Shown here one piece after another: positions 11,683-20,202 of a stretch of DNA of 64,000 nucleotides. Numbering within the stretch: position 1 is the first letter of the stretch; the number at the start of each line of letters is the position of its first letter. The notes beneath the pieces are model-generated. The model was not told the origin of the DNA, did not search any database, and saw only the letters and a list, made by a program, of their open reading frames with translations. The stretch spans positions 62,001-126,000 of the forward strand of contig NZ_PGTZ01000012.1 of assembly GCF_002798015.1 (NCBI RefSeq), in the 5' to 3' direction. This DNA is from Luteimicrobium subarcticum. Its GTDB lineage: Bacteria; Actinomycetota; Actinomycetes; Actinomycetales; Cellulomonadaceae. The position numbers and the translations under genes were made by a program.

Positions 11683-13221
11683 CTACCGAAGGAACTCGAT
11701 ACCGTCCCACGCCTGCCGGCGCCGGCCGTCCGGGTCGCGCGCGATCCGCAGCTCGCGGTCCAGCACGAGGACCGTCCGGCCGGAGGGCTCGTAGCGCGGC
11801 CACCCGAACTCCGGGCGGCCCGTGCGGGCGAACGCCACGAGGTGCGCACGGATGCGGGCGCCGAGCCGCTCCGCGGCCGCCCGTCCCCCGAGCATGACGA
11901 TGAGCCGCCCGACGGGTGCGTCGAGCGTGTCGAACACCAGCGGGATCTCGGTACCGTGCGTCGCGTCGAGCCGCGCCATGCGCTCCGACGGCGTCGCGAA
12001 GTCGTACCGGTACATCCACACCGGGGCGACCCGGGAGTGCCCGTCGGCGAACCGGGTGGTCGGGATGCGGAAGGTCGAGTCGGCGGCCAGGTCGAGCAGC
12101 GCGGAGCGCGCCGGGTAGCCCGGATAGGCCGCGGCGAGCACGTCGCGGAAGGCGACCGAGTCCCCGGGGCGGCCCCCCTGGCGCGCGAGCGAGTCCAGCA
12201 CCCGGTCCATGCGGTCGACGTCGACGGGGAGGATCTTCGGTCGCGCGCGCACGAACAGCAGCGCCTCGTTCCGGGTCGTGCCGACGAGCAGGGGCACGGG
12301 CGCGGTCCGACCACCCAGCGCCGCGTCGACCGGCGGCTCGGGCAGCAGGTCGCCGTCCGTGACGGGCGCGAACGCGATCGTGCCGGTGTCGTGCTCGTCG
12401 ACCTCCTCGAGCAGCGTCCAGGCCGCGGCGACGAGCGCGTCCGCCGGGACGTCGCGCCAGGTGCCCGGCCGGTCGACGTCCGCGCCGACGAGCCCCAGGA
12501 GGCGCTGGGCGTACCGGCGCATGCGAGCCGCGGAGTAGACCGCGGCCACCGCGGGGCTCAGCGCGACGGCCCGGTGGATCAGCCCGCGTGCCGGCGGTGC
12601 GGCGAGCAGGCTCGTGACGAGCGTGCCGCCCGCCGACTCCCCCATGAGCGTCACGCACGCGGGGTCGCCGTCGAAGCACGCGATCTCGTCGCGGACCCAG
12701 CGCAGCGCCTCGACCACGTCCCACAGCGCCGAGTTCGCGTCGAACACCGGGCCGGCCCTCTCGGCACCGGTCGCCGACGCCCAGGACAGGTCGACGAACC
12801 CGAACGCGCCGAGCCGGTAGTTCACCGTGACGACCACGGCGCCCAGCGCGGCGAGCGCCGACCCGTTGAAGTCGTCGAGGCACGACGCCCCCGCGACGAA
12901 CGCTCCCCCGTGCACCCACACCACGACGGGGTACGGGCCGTCGGATGCGTCTGCGGGGGCCCACACGTTGAGGGTCAGGCAGTCCTCGTCGCGCGGGAAC
13001 GAGGGGGCGACGCCGCCGCCGGAGCGCGGCCGCACCTGGGGGCAGGCGGCGCCGAACCGGCTCGCGTCGCGGATCCCCGACCAAGGACGTGCCGGCTCGG
13101 GACGCCGCCAGCGCCGCTCGCCCGTCGGCGGTGCCGCGTACGGGATCGCGCGCCACACGCGCGCCGGACCGTCGCTCTCGCCCAGGAGAGCGCCACGGCT
13201 GGTGTCGACCCGGAAGACCAC
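11683..13221 (-). CDS. Type B carboxylesterase
   Basis: A 512-residue alpha/beta hydrolase of the carboxylesterase/lipase type B family. The oxyanion motif HGGAF is near residue 105, the nucleophile elbow GESAGG near residue 195, and a catalytic histidine is likely in [10 protein letters not shown] near residue 410. No signal peptide is evident, so it is probably cytoplasmic. The substrate is unknown. GTG 13221 starts 4 bases after the neighbouring hydrolase stop, so the two hydrolases form an operon. Confidence 0.92.
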   Translation of the reverse strand: MVFRVDTSRGALLGESDGPARVWRAIPYAAPPTGERRWRRPEPARPWSGIRDASRFGAACPQVRPRSGGGVAPSFPRDEDCLTLNVWAPADASDGPYPVVVWVHGGAFVAGASCLDDFNGSALAALGAVVVTVNYRLGAFGFVDLSWASATGAERAGPVFDANSALWDVVEALRWVRDEIACFDGDPACVTLMGESAGGTLVTSLLAAPPARGLIHRAVALSPAVAAVYSAARMRRYAQRLLGLVGADVDRPGTWRDVPADALVAAAWTLLEEVDEHDTGTIAFAPVTDGDLLPEPPVDAALGGRTAPVPLLVGTTRNEALLFVRARPKILPVDVDRMDRVLDSLARQGGRPGDSVAFRDVLAAAYPGYPARSALLDLAADSTFRIPTTRFADGHSRVAPVWMYRYDFATPSERMARLDATHGTEIPLVFDTLDAPVGRLIVMLGGRAAAERLGARIRAHLVAFARTGRPEFGWPRYEPSGRTVLVLDRELRIARDPDGRRRQAWDGIEFLR

Positions 13222-13225
13222 GAGG

Positions 13226-14101
13226 TCACCGCCGGGTGCGGTCCTGCGCGAAGCGCGAGTCGAGCCAGCTCACGAGGTCGGCGAGGACCTCGGCCTTGAC
13301 GGTCTCGTTGAACACCTCGTGCCGGGCGCCGGGGTAGATCATGAGCGACACGTCGCTCAGCCCCGCGCGCCCGCGCAACGACGCGACGAGACGCGTCATG
13401 CCGCGCACGCCGCCGAGCGAGTCCTCCGAACCGCCCTGGACGAGCACGGGCAGGTCGTGCCGCCGGCCCAGGTCGCGCGGTGGGCGCCCGAGCAGCTGGA
13501 GCATCTGCACCTTGGTGTACGGCGGGATCGCGTTGACGTCGAACGTCAGCGGGTCGTCACGGAACGACACGGCCACCTCCGGGTCGCGCGACAACCACTC
13601 GAACCCGGTGGCACCTTCGGCCCGCCACCGCTTGTTGAGGTCGCCGCCGTTGATCACCCCGGGCATCGCGAGCGACGTGCCCGTGAGCACCACGGCGTCG
13701 TACAGCGCCGGGTCGCGCGCGACGAGCTTCTGCACGATGAGCGAGCCCCACGAGTGCCCGAGCGCGACCACCGGCAGGCCCGGCCAGGTGGCGCGCACCG
13801 ACCGGGCGACGTCCTCCACCTGGTCGAACACCGCCTTGTTGCCGCCGCGGCCCAGGTGCCCGAGCCCGCGGTCGCCGAGGCCGGTCTCGCCGTGGCCGAG
13901 GTGGTCGTCCGCGACGACCGTGTACCCGCCCGCCCGCAGCGCGCGCGCCACGTGGTCGTACCGGCGCGCGTGCTCCCCCACGCCGTGGGACAGGTACACC
14001 ACCGCGTGCGGCGCGGGCGCCTCCCAGACGTGCTCGACGACCCTCACCCCGTGGCGGTCGACCAGGGTGCGGCGCTCGGGCCCGTCGTCCGTGCCGTCCA
14101 T
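13226..14101 (-). CDS. Monoacylglycerol lipase-like alpha/beta hydrolase
   Basis: A 291-residue serine hydrolase of the Hydrolase_4 (lysophospholipase/monoacylglycerol lipase) family. It has HGVGEHARRY near residue 42, the nucleophile motif GHSWG near residue 118, a candidate acid in GGSEDS and the histidine in ARHEVFNE. ATG 14101 has GGGAG at 8-12 bases upstream. It is co-directional with the type B carboxylesterase, suggesting ester or lipid hydrolysis (inference). Confidence 0.92.
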   Translation of the reverse strand: MDGTDDGPERRTLVDRHGVRVVEHVWEAPAPHAVVYLSHGVGEHARRYDHVARALRAGGYTVVADDHLGHGETGLGDRGLGHLGRGGNKAVFDQVEDVARSVRATWPGLPVVALGHSWGSLIVQKLVARDPALYDAVVLTGTSLAMPGVINGGDLNKRWRAEGATGFEWLSRDPEVAVSFRDDPLTFDVNAIPPYTKVQMLQLLGRPPRDLGRRHDLPVLVQGGSEDSLGGVRGMTRLVASLRGRAGLSDVSLMIYPGARHEVFNETVKAEVLADLVSWLDSRFAQDRTRR

Positions 14102-14200
14102 CGCTGCTCCCACACCCGATCCTGATCGTTCCTGCCGGCTCACGCCGTGCGTCCCGGGGCGTGCGCCCGGAGCGCCCACGCTAGCCCCGCGCCGGGCGCG

Positions 14201-14806
14201 TCACACCTCGGCACGGGCCGCCACCCACGCACGCCTGACCTGCTCGAACCGGGTCGGCAGGGGACGACGACGGCCGCCCTGCTCCGCCGCCGTCCGGTGC
14301 ACGTAGCGCCGCCACGACAGGACGAGGCCCTGCGCGGTGATGGGCAGCCCCTTGGCGACCGTGACCCCGTCGACGTGGGTGTGGTGGACGGTGAGCAGGA
14401 GCGCACGCGGCGGGGAACCCTCGAGCTCGGCGCACAGCTCGGCCCGCACCTCGGCCCACCGCCGCAGCACGACCACGACGCCCGGGTCGAGCTCGTGCCG
14501 CCGCTCGACGCGGTGCTTGCCGTGCCGGACGAGCACCGACCCGGCCTGATGGTCGTCGAGGTCGACGTCGTCGACCGTGACGCGCAGCAGGTCGCCGTAG
14601 CGCGCACCCGTGCAGCGCGCGAGACCGGCGATCACCGCGAGCCTGACCTCCTCGTGCCGCACCGGGACGCGGGAGGTGCGCGACGCGAGGTCGCGCCACA
14701 CCCACTCGGCCTCGTCGAGATCGACCGTGGGGCGCGGGTAGGCGCGCGACGCGGCCGACGCCGGCTCCGGGGCGGCCTCGTCGTGGTCTCCGGGCTCGTC
14801 GGTCAT
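14201..14806 (-). CDS. Degenerate tyrosine-recombinase-like catalytic domain
   Basis: The 201-residue product resembles the catalytic half of phage-type integrases. GLARCTGARYGDLLRVTVDDVDLD corresponds in outline to the first-arginine box, and VLVRHGKHR to the beta-hairpin lysine region. There is no core-binding N-terminal domain, no clear HxxR box and no terminal active-site tyrosine, so strand transfer is unlikely. It may be a recombinase relic recruited for DNA binding. ATG 14806 lies 6 bases after a TAGGCT hexamer. It lies between hisF and the hydrolases. The assignment rests on pattern only. Confidence 0.6.
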   Translation of the reverse strand: MTDEPGDHDEAAPEPASAASRAYPRPTVDLDEAEWVWRDLASRTSRVPVRHEEVRLAVIAGLARCTGARYGDLLRVTVDDVDLDDHQAGSVLVRHGKHRVERRHELDPGVVVVLRRWAEVRAELCAELEGSPPRALLLTVHHTHVDGVTVAKGLPITAQGLVLSWRRYVHRTAAEQGGRRRPLPTRFEQVRRAWVAARAEV

Positions 14807-14812
14807 GGGAGG

Positions 14813-14818
14813 AGCCTA
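14813..14818 (-). promoter_or_regulatory. -10 hexamer of the recombinase-like gene
   Basis: TAGGCT on the minus strand, then 6 bases, then ATG 14806. The spacing implies a leaderless transcript. Confidence 0.6.
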
Positions 14819-14884
14819 CGGCGCGCTTGGCACAGTATTTCGACTCGACACGCGGTCACGGCCGCACTCGAGGTGTCCGTGCGC

Positions 14885-15655
14885 TCAGCGCACCACGACG
14901 CCCGCGTCGCGCAGCCCCGCCTTGACGTCCGCGACCGTGAGCCGGCCGAAGTGGAACACGCTCGCCGCGAGCAGGGCGTCCGCGCCCGCACGCGCCGCCG
15001 CCACGAAGTCCTCGACACGGTGCGCTCCCCCGCTCGCGATGAGCGGCACCGCGACCTCGGGACGCACCGCACCGAGCATCTCGAGGTCGAAGCCCTCGTA
15101 CGTGCCGTCCGCGTCCATCGAGTTGAGCAGCACCTCGCCCGCGCCGAGCTCGACGGCGCGCGCCGCCCACGCGACCGCGTCCAGGCCCGTCCCGCGCCGG
15201 CCGCCGTGCGTCGTCACCTCGTACCCGCTGTCGGTCCGCACGTCGCCCTGCACGCGGCGCGCGTCCACCGACAGCACGAGCACCTGGCTGCCGAACCGGT
15301 CGGCGATCTCGGAGAGCAGCTCCGGCCGCGCGATCGCCGCCGTGTTCACGCCCACCTTGTCGGCGCCCGCCCGGAGCAGCCGGTCGACGTCCTCGACCGC
15401 CCGCACCCCGCCGCCCACGGTCAGCGGGACGAACACCTGGTCCGCCGTGCGCCGCACCACGTCATAGGTGGTCTCGCGGTCCCCCGACGACGCCGACACG
15501 TCGAGGAAGGTCACCTCGTCCGCGCCCTGCTGGTCGTAGCGTGCGGCCAGCTCGACCGGGTCGCCCGCGTCCCGCAGGTTCTCGAAGTTCACTCCCTTGA
15601 CCACCCGGCCGGCGTCGACGTCGAGGCACGGGATCACACGGACGGCGACGGTCAC
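14885..15655 (-). CDS. hisF: Imidazole glycerol phosphate synthase subunit HisF
   Basis: Cyclase subunit that, with the HisH glutaminase, forms imidazole glycerol phosphate and AICAR. The 256-residue barrel has the catalytic aspartate in [14 protein letters not shown], the second conserved aspartate in LSVDARRV and the phosphate-binding GGGVR and ASGG loops. GTG 15655 is preceded by AAGGAG. In many actinobacteria hisF directly precedes hisI; here three other genes separate them. Confidence 0.97.
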   Translation of the reverse strand: MTVAVRVIPCLDVDAGRVVKGVNFENLRDAGDPVELAARYDQQGADEVTFLDVSASSGDRETTYDVVRRTADQVFVPLTVGGGVRAVEDVDRLLRAGADKVGVNTAAIARPELLSEIADRFGSQVLVLSVDARRVQGDVRTDSGYEVTTHGGRRGTGLDAVAWAARAVELGAGEVLLNSMDADGTYEGFDLEMLGAVRPEVAVPLIASGGAHRVEDFVAAARAGADALLAASVFHFGRLTVADVKAGLRDAGVVVR

Positions 15656-15763
15656 GGCAGGAGGCTCCTTGTGTGGTGGACCGGGGGCTGCGGGCCGGGC
15701 GGGTTCCGACGGACCCGGCCGAGCCCGACGGTACCCGCTCGACGACGCGCCAGGCACGACCGG

Positions 15764-16798
15764 CTACGGTGCGGACGCGCCCTTCGACGTCGCGCCCCCC
15801 GCGGTGGGCGCCGGTGTCGGGGACACGGTCGAGCCCGGCTCCGGGCCGATCCCGGGGTCGTGCGCGTCGAGGATGTCGACCACGTACACGAGCGTCTGGT
15901 CGGCGAGCTTCGACGCCGTGTCCTGGTAGCCGAGCGACGGCGGCACGACCAGCAGCACCTCGCTGCCCACGGGCACCTGGAGCAGGCCCTGGTCCCAGCC
16001 CTCGATGACGTCGCCGACGCCGATCCGGACGTTCGCGGGCAGCTGGTCGTCGCCCCACGTGGAGGCGAACGTCTTGCCCGTCGACCACACCACGCCCGTG
16101 TACTGGACCGTCACGAGCTGACCCGCCTCGATCTGCGGTCCCGAGCCCTTGATGAGCGGGAGCACCGTGAGGTCGTCCCCCGCCTTCGCCTTCTTCGGGA
16201 TCGTCACCGTCGGGGTCCCGTCGTCGGCGCGCTTCACCTGCGGCACGTCCGGGTCCTGCGGGACGGTGTCGCCCACGGCCCGGCCCGGCAGCACGTCCAC
16301 GGTCGAGACGAGCGGCACCCCGTCGCTCTGCGCGACGTCCAGGTAGCGCGACCCCGACGGCTTGCCGACGACGAGCGTGCGCAGCTCGCTGCCCAGCGTG
16401 CGCTGCGAGACGCGGACGGGCCGGGGGGCGGCGGCCCACGTGTTCGACACGACCTTGCGGGTCCGGCCGTCCTCGGCGTACGTGTCCAGCACCACGACGT
16501 CGCCGTCGTGCACGGTCGGCCCGAGGCCCTGCCAGACGGTCTCGCGGCGCGACCCCGTCACGGTCAGCGGCGCCGCGTAGGACAGCTGCGGGGGCAGCCA
16601 GGCGGTGCCGCTGACGACGACGTCGTCCTGCGTGACGTTCGGGGCCGTGCCCTCGGCGGCACGCCGGTCGGCCTCGCACCCGGCCAGCGCGAGCGCCCCG
16701 ACGACCGTGAGCGCGACCGTGGCGGTCACGGTGCGGGCGGCGCTCCCGCGACCTCCGGGACGGTCGGTCGGGGATCCGGTTCGCAGGGTGGGCAGCAC
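15764..16798 (-). CDS. FKBP-type peptidyl-prolyl isomerase lipoprotein
   Basis: A 344-residue exported lipoprotein with a basic N-terminus, a hydrophobic segment and the lipobox ALAGC with Cys41 as the acylation site. The FKBP fold occupies about residues 205-315 (VTVQYTGVVWSTGKTF, VIEGWDQGLLQVPVGSEVLLV). The middle part may be a second, degenerate FKBP-like domain. GTG 16798 is supported by TACCCT exactly 6 bases upstream. It probably assists folding at the outer face of the membrane (inference). Confidence 0.93.
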   Translation of the reverse strand: MLPTLRTGSPTDRPGGRGSAARTVTATVALTVVGALALAGCEADRRAAEGTAPNVTQDDVVVSGTAWLPPQLSYAAPLTVTGSRRETVWQGLGPTVHDGDVVVLDTYAEDGRTRKVVSNTWAAAPRPVRVSQRTLGSELRTLVVGKPSGSRYLDVAQSDGVPLVSTVDVLPGRAVGDTVPQDPDVPQVKRADDGTPTVTIPKKAKAGDDLTVLPLIKGSGPQIEAGQLVTVQYTGVVWSTGKTFASTWGDDQLPANVRIGVGDVIEGWDQGLLQVPVGSEVLLVVPPSLGYQDTASKLADQTLVYVVDILDAHDPGIGPEPGSTVSPTPAPTAGGATSKGASAP

Positions 16799-16804
16799 CG
16801 GGTC

Positions 16805-16810
16805 AGGGTA
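16805..16810 (-). promoter_or_regulatory. -10 hexamer of the FKBP gene
   Basis: TACCCT on the minus strand with a 6-base spacer to GTG 16798 and no Shine-Dalgarno; it decides the start and implies a leaderless mRNA. Confidence 0.65.
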
Positions 16811-16864
16811 GCCGGACCCGCTGCGCGAGCGCTGAGACGTCCTGCCCCGGCGCCGGCCGCTGCC

Positions 16865-18226
16865 TCACATCGACTCGATGAGCCGTTCCACGCGCTCGTC
16901 GACGTTGCGGAACGGGTCCTTGCACAGCACGGTGCGCTGCGCTTGGTCGTTGAGCTTGAGGTGGACCCAGTCGACCGTGTAGTCGCGGCGGGCCTCCTGC
17001 GCCTTGCGGACGAAGTCGCCGCGCAGCTTGGCGCGCGTCGTCTGCGGCGGGATCGCCGTGGCCTCGAACGTCTCGAGGTCGGTGACGACCCGCTCGACGA
17101 GGCCGCGCTGCGCCATGAGGTTGTACAGGCCGTGGGTGCGCGAGATGTCGTGGTATGCCAGGTCGAGCCGTGCGATGCGCGCGTCGGACAGCGGCAGGTC
17201 GTGCTTGGCCTGGTACCGCTGGATCAGCTTGAGCTTGATGACCCAGTCGAGCTCACGGTCCACGAGCGACAGGTCGCCCGACTCGAGCGCCCGCAGGCCC
17301 CGCTCCCACAGGTCCAGGACCTGCTTGAGCACGGGGGTGAGGGTGACGTGCGCGTCGACGTGGTCGCGCACCCGCTCGAAGTACTCGGACTGCAGGTCGA
17401 TCGCGGTGGCCGTCCGGCCGTTCGCGAGCGTGACCGGCGCCTTGCCCGAGACGTCGTGCGAGATGTCACGGATCGCGCGGATCGGGTTCTCGAGCGCCAG
17501 GTCACGCATCGGGATCCCCGCCTCGATGAGGCGCAGGACGAGGTCGGTCGCCCCGACCTTGAGCAGCGTGGTCGGCTCCGCCATCGACGAGTCGCCCACG
17601 ATGACGTGCAGCCGGCGATAGCTCTCCGCGTCGGCGTGCGGCTCGTCGCGCGTGTTGATGATGGGGCGCGAACGCGTCGTGGCGCTCGAGACGGCCTCCC
17701 AGATGTGGTCCGCGCGCTGCGAGAGCGTGAACGTCGCGCCGCGCGGCGTCGTGAGGACCTTCCCCGCGCCCGTCAGCACCTGCCGGGTGATGAGGAACGG
17801 CACCAGCACGTCCGACAGGCGCGCGAAGTCGCCCTGCCGGCGCACCAGGTAGTTCTCGTGGCAGCCGTACGAGTTGCCCGCCGAGTCCGTGTTGTTCTTG
17901 AACAGGTGGATGCGGCCCGGCAGCCCCTCGTGCTCGAGACGCTGCTGCGCGTCCTCCACGAGGCCCTCGAGGATCCGCTCACCGCCCCGGTCGTACGCGA
18001 CGAGCTGGCGCACGTCGTCGCACTCCGCGGTCGCGTACTCGGGGTGCGAACCCACGTCGAGGTACAGCCGAGAGCCGTTGCGCAGGAACACGTTCGACGA
18101 ACGCCCCCACGCGACCACCTTGCGGAACAGGTACCGCGCGACCTCGTCCGCGGACAGCCCGCGCCCGTCGTCCGCGGCGCACGTGACGCCGTACTCCGTC
18201 TCGAGGCCGAAGATCCGTCGGTCCAT
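16865..18226 (-). CDS. pafA: Pup-protein ligase
   Basis: Ligates the C-terminal glutamate of Pup to substrate lysines using ATP. The 453-residue protein has the N-terminal GLETEYG metal-binding motif, [17 protein letters not shown] with the catalytic aspartate, [18 protein letters not shown] and [13 protein letters not shown], all typical of the PafA/Dop carboxylate-amine ligase fold. ATG 18226 has GAGGGGA upstream. prcA ends 14 bases before the gene. No pafB or pafC follows it; the FKBP lipoprotein does. Confidence 0.97.
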   Translation of the reverse strand: MDRRIFGLETEYGVTCAADDGRGLSADEVARYLFRKVVAWGRSSNVFLRNGSRLYLDVGSHPEYATAECDDVRQLVAYDRGGERILEGLVEDAQQRLEHEGLPGRIHLFKNNTDSAGNSYGCHENYLVRRQGDFARLSDVLVPFLITRQVLTGAGKVLTTPRGATFTLSQRADHIWEAVSSATTRSRPIINTRDEPHADAESYRRLHVIVGDSSMAEPTTLLKVGATDLVLRLIEAGIPMRDLALENPIRAIRDISHDVSGKAPVTLANGRTATAIDLQSEYFERVRDHVDAHVTLTPVLKQVLDLWERGLRALESGDLSLVDRELDWVIKLKLIQRYQAKHDLPLSDARIARLDLAYHDISRTHGLYNLMAQRGLVERVVTDLETFEATAIPPQTTRAKLRGDFVRKAQEARRDYTVDWVHLKLNDQAQRTVLCKDPFRNVDERVERLIESM

Positions 18227-18240
18227 GGCGCGGTCCCCTC

Positions 18241-18963
18241 TCAGGAGTTCTCGGTCGGCTCGGCGGCCGGCGGCGCGAGCGCCCCGAGCAGCGCGGTCAG
18301 CGTCGCGGGCGCGAGCCGCCGGAACGACCGGCGCGGCCTGCCCCGCTCGAGCACCGCGGCCTCGAGGTGCGCGGGCGCCACGGGGTCGCCCTCGCTCCCC
18401 CCGCCCAGCACGCGCGTCGCGAGGTCGAGGACCTCCGGCAGCGTCATCCCCTCGCGCCACTCGGCGCGCAGGCGCTCGCCGAGCTCGTCGGACTGCCCGC
18501 CCATCGCCACGACCCCGTGCTCGTCCGCCACCGAGCCGTCGTACGACAGGCGGTAGATCTGGTCGTCCGCGGGTGTCGCGCCGACCTCCGCGACCACGAG
18601 CTCGACCTCGAGCGGCTTCGACTCGGTCGTGAACACCGTGCCGAGCGTCTGCGCGTACGCGTTCGCCAGGCCGCGCGCGTTCACGTCCGCCCGGTCGTAC
18701 GAGTAGCCCCGCAGGTCGGCGTACCGGACCCCGGCCACCCGCAGGTTCTCGAACTCGTTGTACTTGCCGACCGCGGCGAACGCGATCCGGTCGTAGATCT
18801 CCGAGATCTTGTGCAGCGCGCGCGACGGGTTCTCCGTCGCGAACGCGATGCCCTCGTCGTACTGCAGCACCACGACGGAACGGCCCCGGGCGATGCCCTT
18901 GCGGGCGTAGTCCGCCCGGTCCTTCATGAGCTGCTCGGGCGAGACGTAGAACGGCATGCTCAT
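18241..18963 (-). CDS. prcA: Proteasome alpha subunit
   Basis: Outer-ring, non-catalytic subunit of the 20S proteasome. The 240-residue protein begins [20 protein letters not shown], the gating N-terminus of actinobacterial PrcA, and has the [20 protein letters not shown] alpha-subunit core. The Ala/Arg/Pro-rich C-terminus is variable in this family. ATG 18963 overlaps the prcB stop by ATGA. Confidence 0.97.
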   Translation of the reverse strand: MSMPFYVSPEQLMKDRADYARKGIARGRSVVVLQYDEGIAFATENPSRALHKISEIYDRIAFAAVGKYNEFENLRVAGVRYADLRGYSYDRADVNARGLANAYAQTLGTVFTTESKPLEVELVVAEVGATPADDQIYRLSYDGSVADEHGVVAMGGQSDELGERLRAEWREGMTLPEVLDLATRVLGGGSEGDPVAPAHLEAAVLERGRPRRSFRRLAPATLTALLGALAPPAAEPTENS

Positions 18964-19886
18964 GCGAGGTCTCCCGTCGCGTCGGCGGGGGCGTGCGGCT
19001 CGGCGTCCGGGTTGGTCGCCGAGCTCCGGCGACCGGCAGGCCGCGCCCGACGCTCCGACACGCCGCGGTCGGCCACGATCTCGTCCGCGAGCGCCGCCAG
19101 GTCGTCGTCCGGCACACGCCGGTACCCGTCCTGGTCGACCACCGCGACCACCGGCCAGATCCGGCGGACCGTGTCCGGGCCGCCCGTCGCCGAGTCGTCG
19201 TCCGCGGCGTCGTACAGGGCCTCGACCGCGACGTGCACGGCGCCGTCGACGTCGAGACCGCCGTGCCACAGCTTCTTCAGGGCGCCGCGTGCGAACACCG
19301 AGCCCGACCCCACCGAGTGGAAGTCGTGCTCCTCGTAGCGCCCGCCCGTGACGTCGTACGAGAAGATCCGACCCTCGTCACGGTCCAGGTCGAAGCCCGC
19401 GAACAACGGCACGACCGCGAGGCCCTGCATCGCCAGCCCGAGGTTCGACCGGATCATCGTCGACAGGCGGTTCGCCTTGCCGTCGAGCGAGAGCAGCGTG
19501 CCCTCGAGCTTCTCGTAGTGCTCGAGCTCGAGCTGGTAGAGCCGCACGAGCTCGAGGGCCAGACCCGCGGAGCCCGCGATGCCCACCGCGGAGAACTCGT
19601 CCGCCGGGAAGACCTTCTCGATCTCGCGGCTCGCGATCATCGAGCCCGCCGTCGCGCGACGGTCGCCCGCCATCACGACGCCGCCCTCGTACGTCACCGC
19701 GACGATCGTCGTCGCGTGCACCGAGCGTTCGTGCGACGCCCCGCCCGCGAACGACGCGTCACCCGCCGGCAGCGGCCGGCTGCCCGGCAGCACGTGCGGC
19801 GCGTGCGACGCGAGGAACTCGACGAAGGAGGACGACCCCGGGGTCGTGAACGTGTGCGGCAGCCGCGCGCCGTGCTCGGTCGTCAT
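18960..19886 (-). CDS. prcB: Proteasome beta subunit
   Basis: Catalytic subunit of the 20S proteasome. The 308-residue precursor has a 58-residue propeptide; autocleavage should expose Thr59 (context [10 protein letters not shown]). The catalytic-site residues GDRRAT and DGKANR are present. The residue just before the nucleophile is Ala, whereas M. tuberculosis PrcB has Gly. ATG 19886 follows a GTAGGA ribosome site. Pup lies 6 bases upstream, so pup-prcB-prcA are one operon. Confidence 0.97.
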   Translation of the reverse strand: MTTEHGARLPHTFTTPGSSSFVEFLASHAPHVLPGSRPLPAGDASFAGGASHERSVHATTIVAVTYEGGVVMAGDRRATAGSMIASREIEKVFPADEFSAVGIAGSAGLALELVRLYQLELEHYEKLEGTLLSLDGKANRLSTMIRSNLGLAMQGLAVVPLFAGFDLDRDEGRIFSYDVTGGRYEEHDFHSVGSGSVFARGALKKLWHGGLDVDGAVHVAVEALYDAADDDSATGGPDTVRRIWPVVAVVDQDGYRRVPDDDLAALADEIVADRGVSERRARPAGRRSSATNPDAEPHAPADATGDLA

Positions 19887-19892
19887 CGGGTC

Positions 19893-20084
19893 CTACTGCC
19901 CGCCCTTCTGGACGAACCCGCGCACGAACGACTCCGCGTTCGACTCGAGGACGTCGTCGATCTCGTCGAGCAGCGCGTCGACGTCGGAGTCCTGCGCCTG
20001 CGGGGCAGGCGGCGCCGGCGTGGCAGCGTCGTCGTCCGGCAGGTCGTCGTCCCGACGGACCTCCTGGTGTTCCTGACCAGCCAT
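19893..20084 (-). CDS. pup: Prokaryotic ubiquitin-like protein Pup
   Basis: A 63-residue, largely disordered acidic protein tag. It ends in GGQ, so Dop must deamidate the last residue to glutamate before PafA can ligate it. The helical stretch DVDALLDEIDDVLESNAESF is the Mpa-binding region of the family. ATG 20084 has GAGGAGG upstream. Confidence 0.97.
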   Translation of the reverse strand: MAGQEHQEVRRDDDLPDDDAATPAPPAPQAQDSDVDALLDEIDDVLESNAESFVRGFVQKGGQ

Positions 20085-20202
20085 GTCGCCTCCTCGTCGT
20101 CGGGTCGCCGTGCCTGTCGTGCCGCGGCGACCCCGTTGCCCTGCGTCCGTCCCAGCCTAGTCCTCACGGGGCCCTCGGCCCCTCAGCGGGCCCGCGACCC
20201 GC

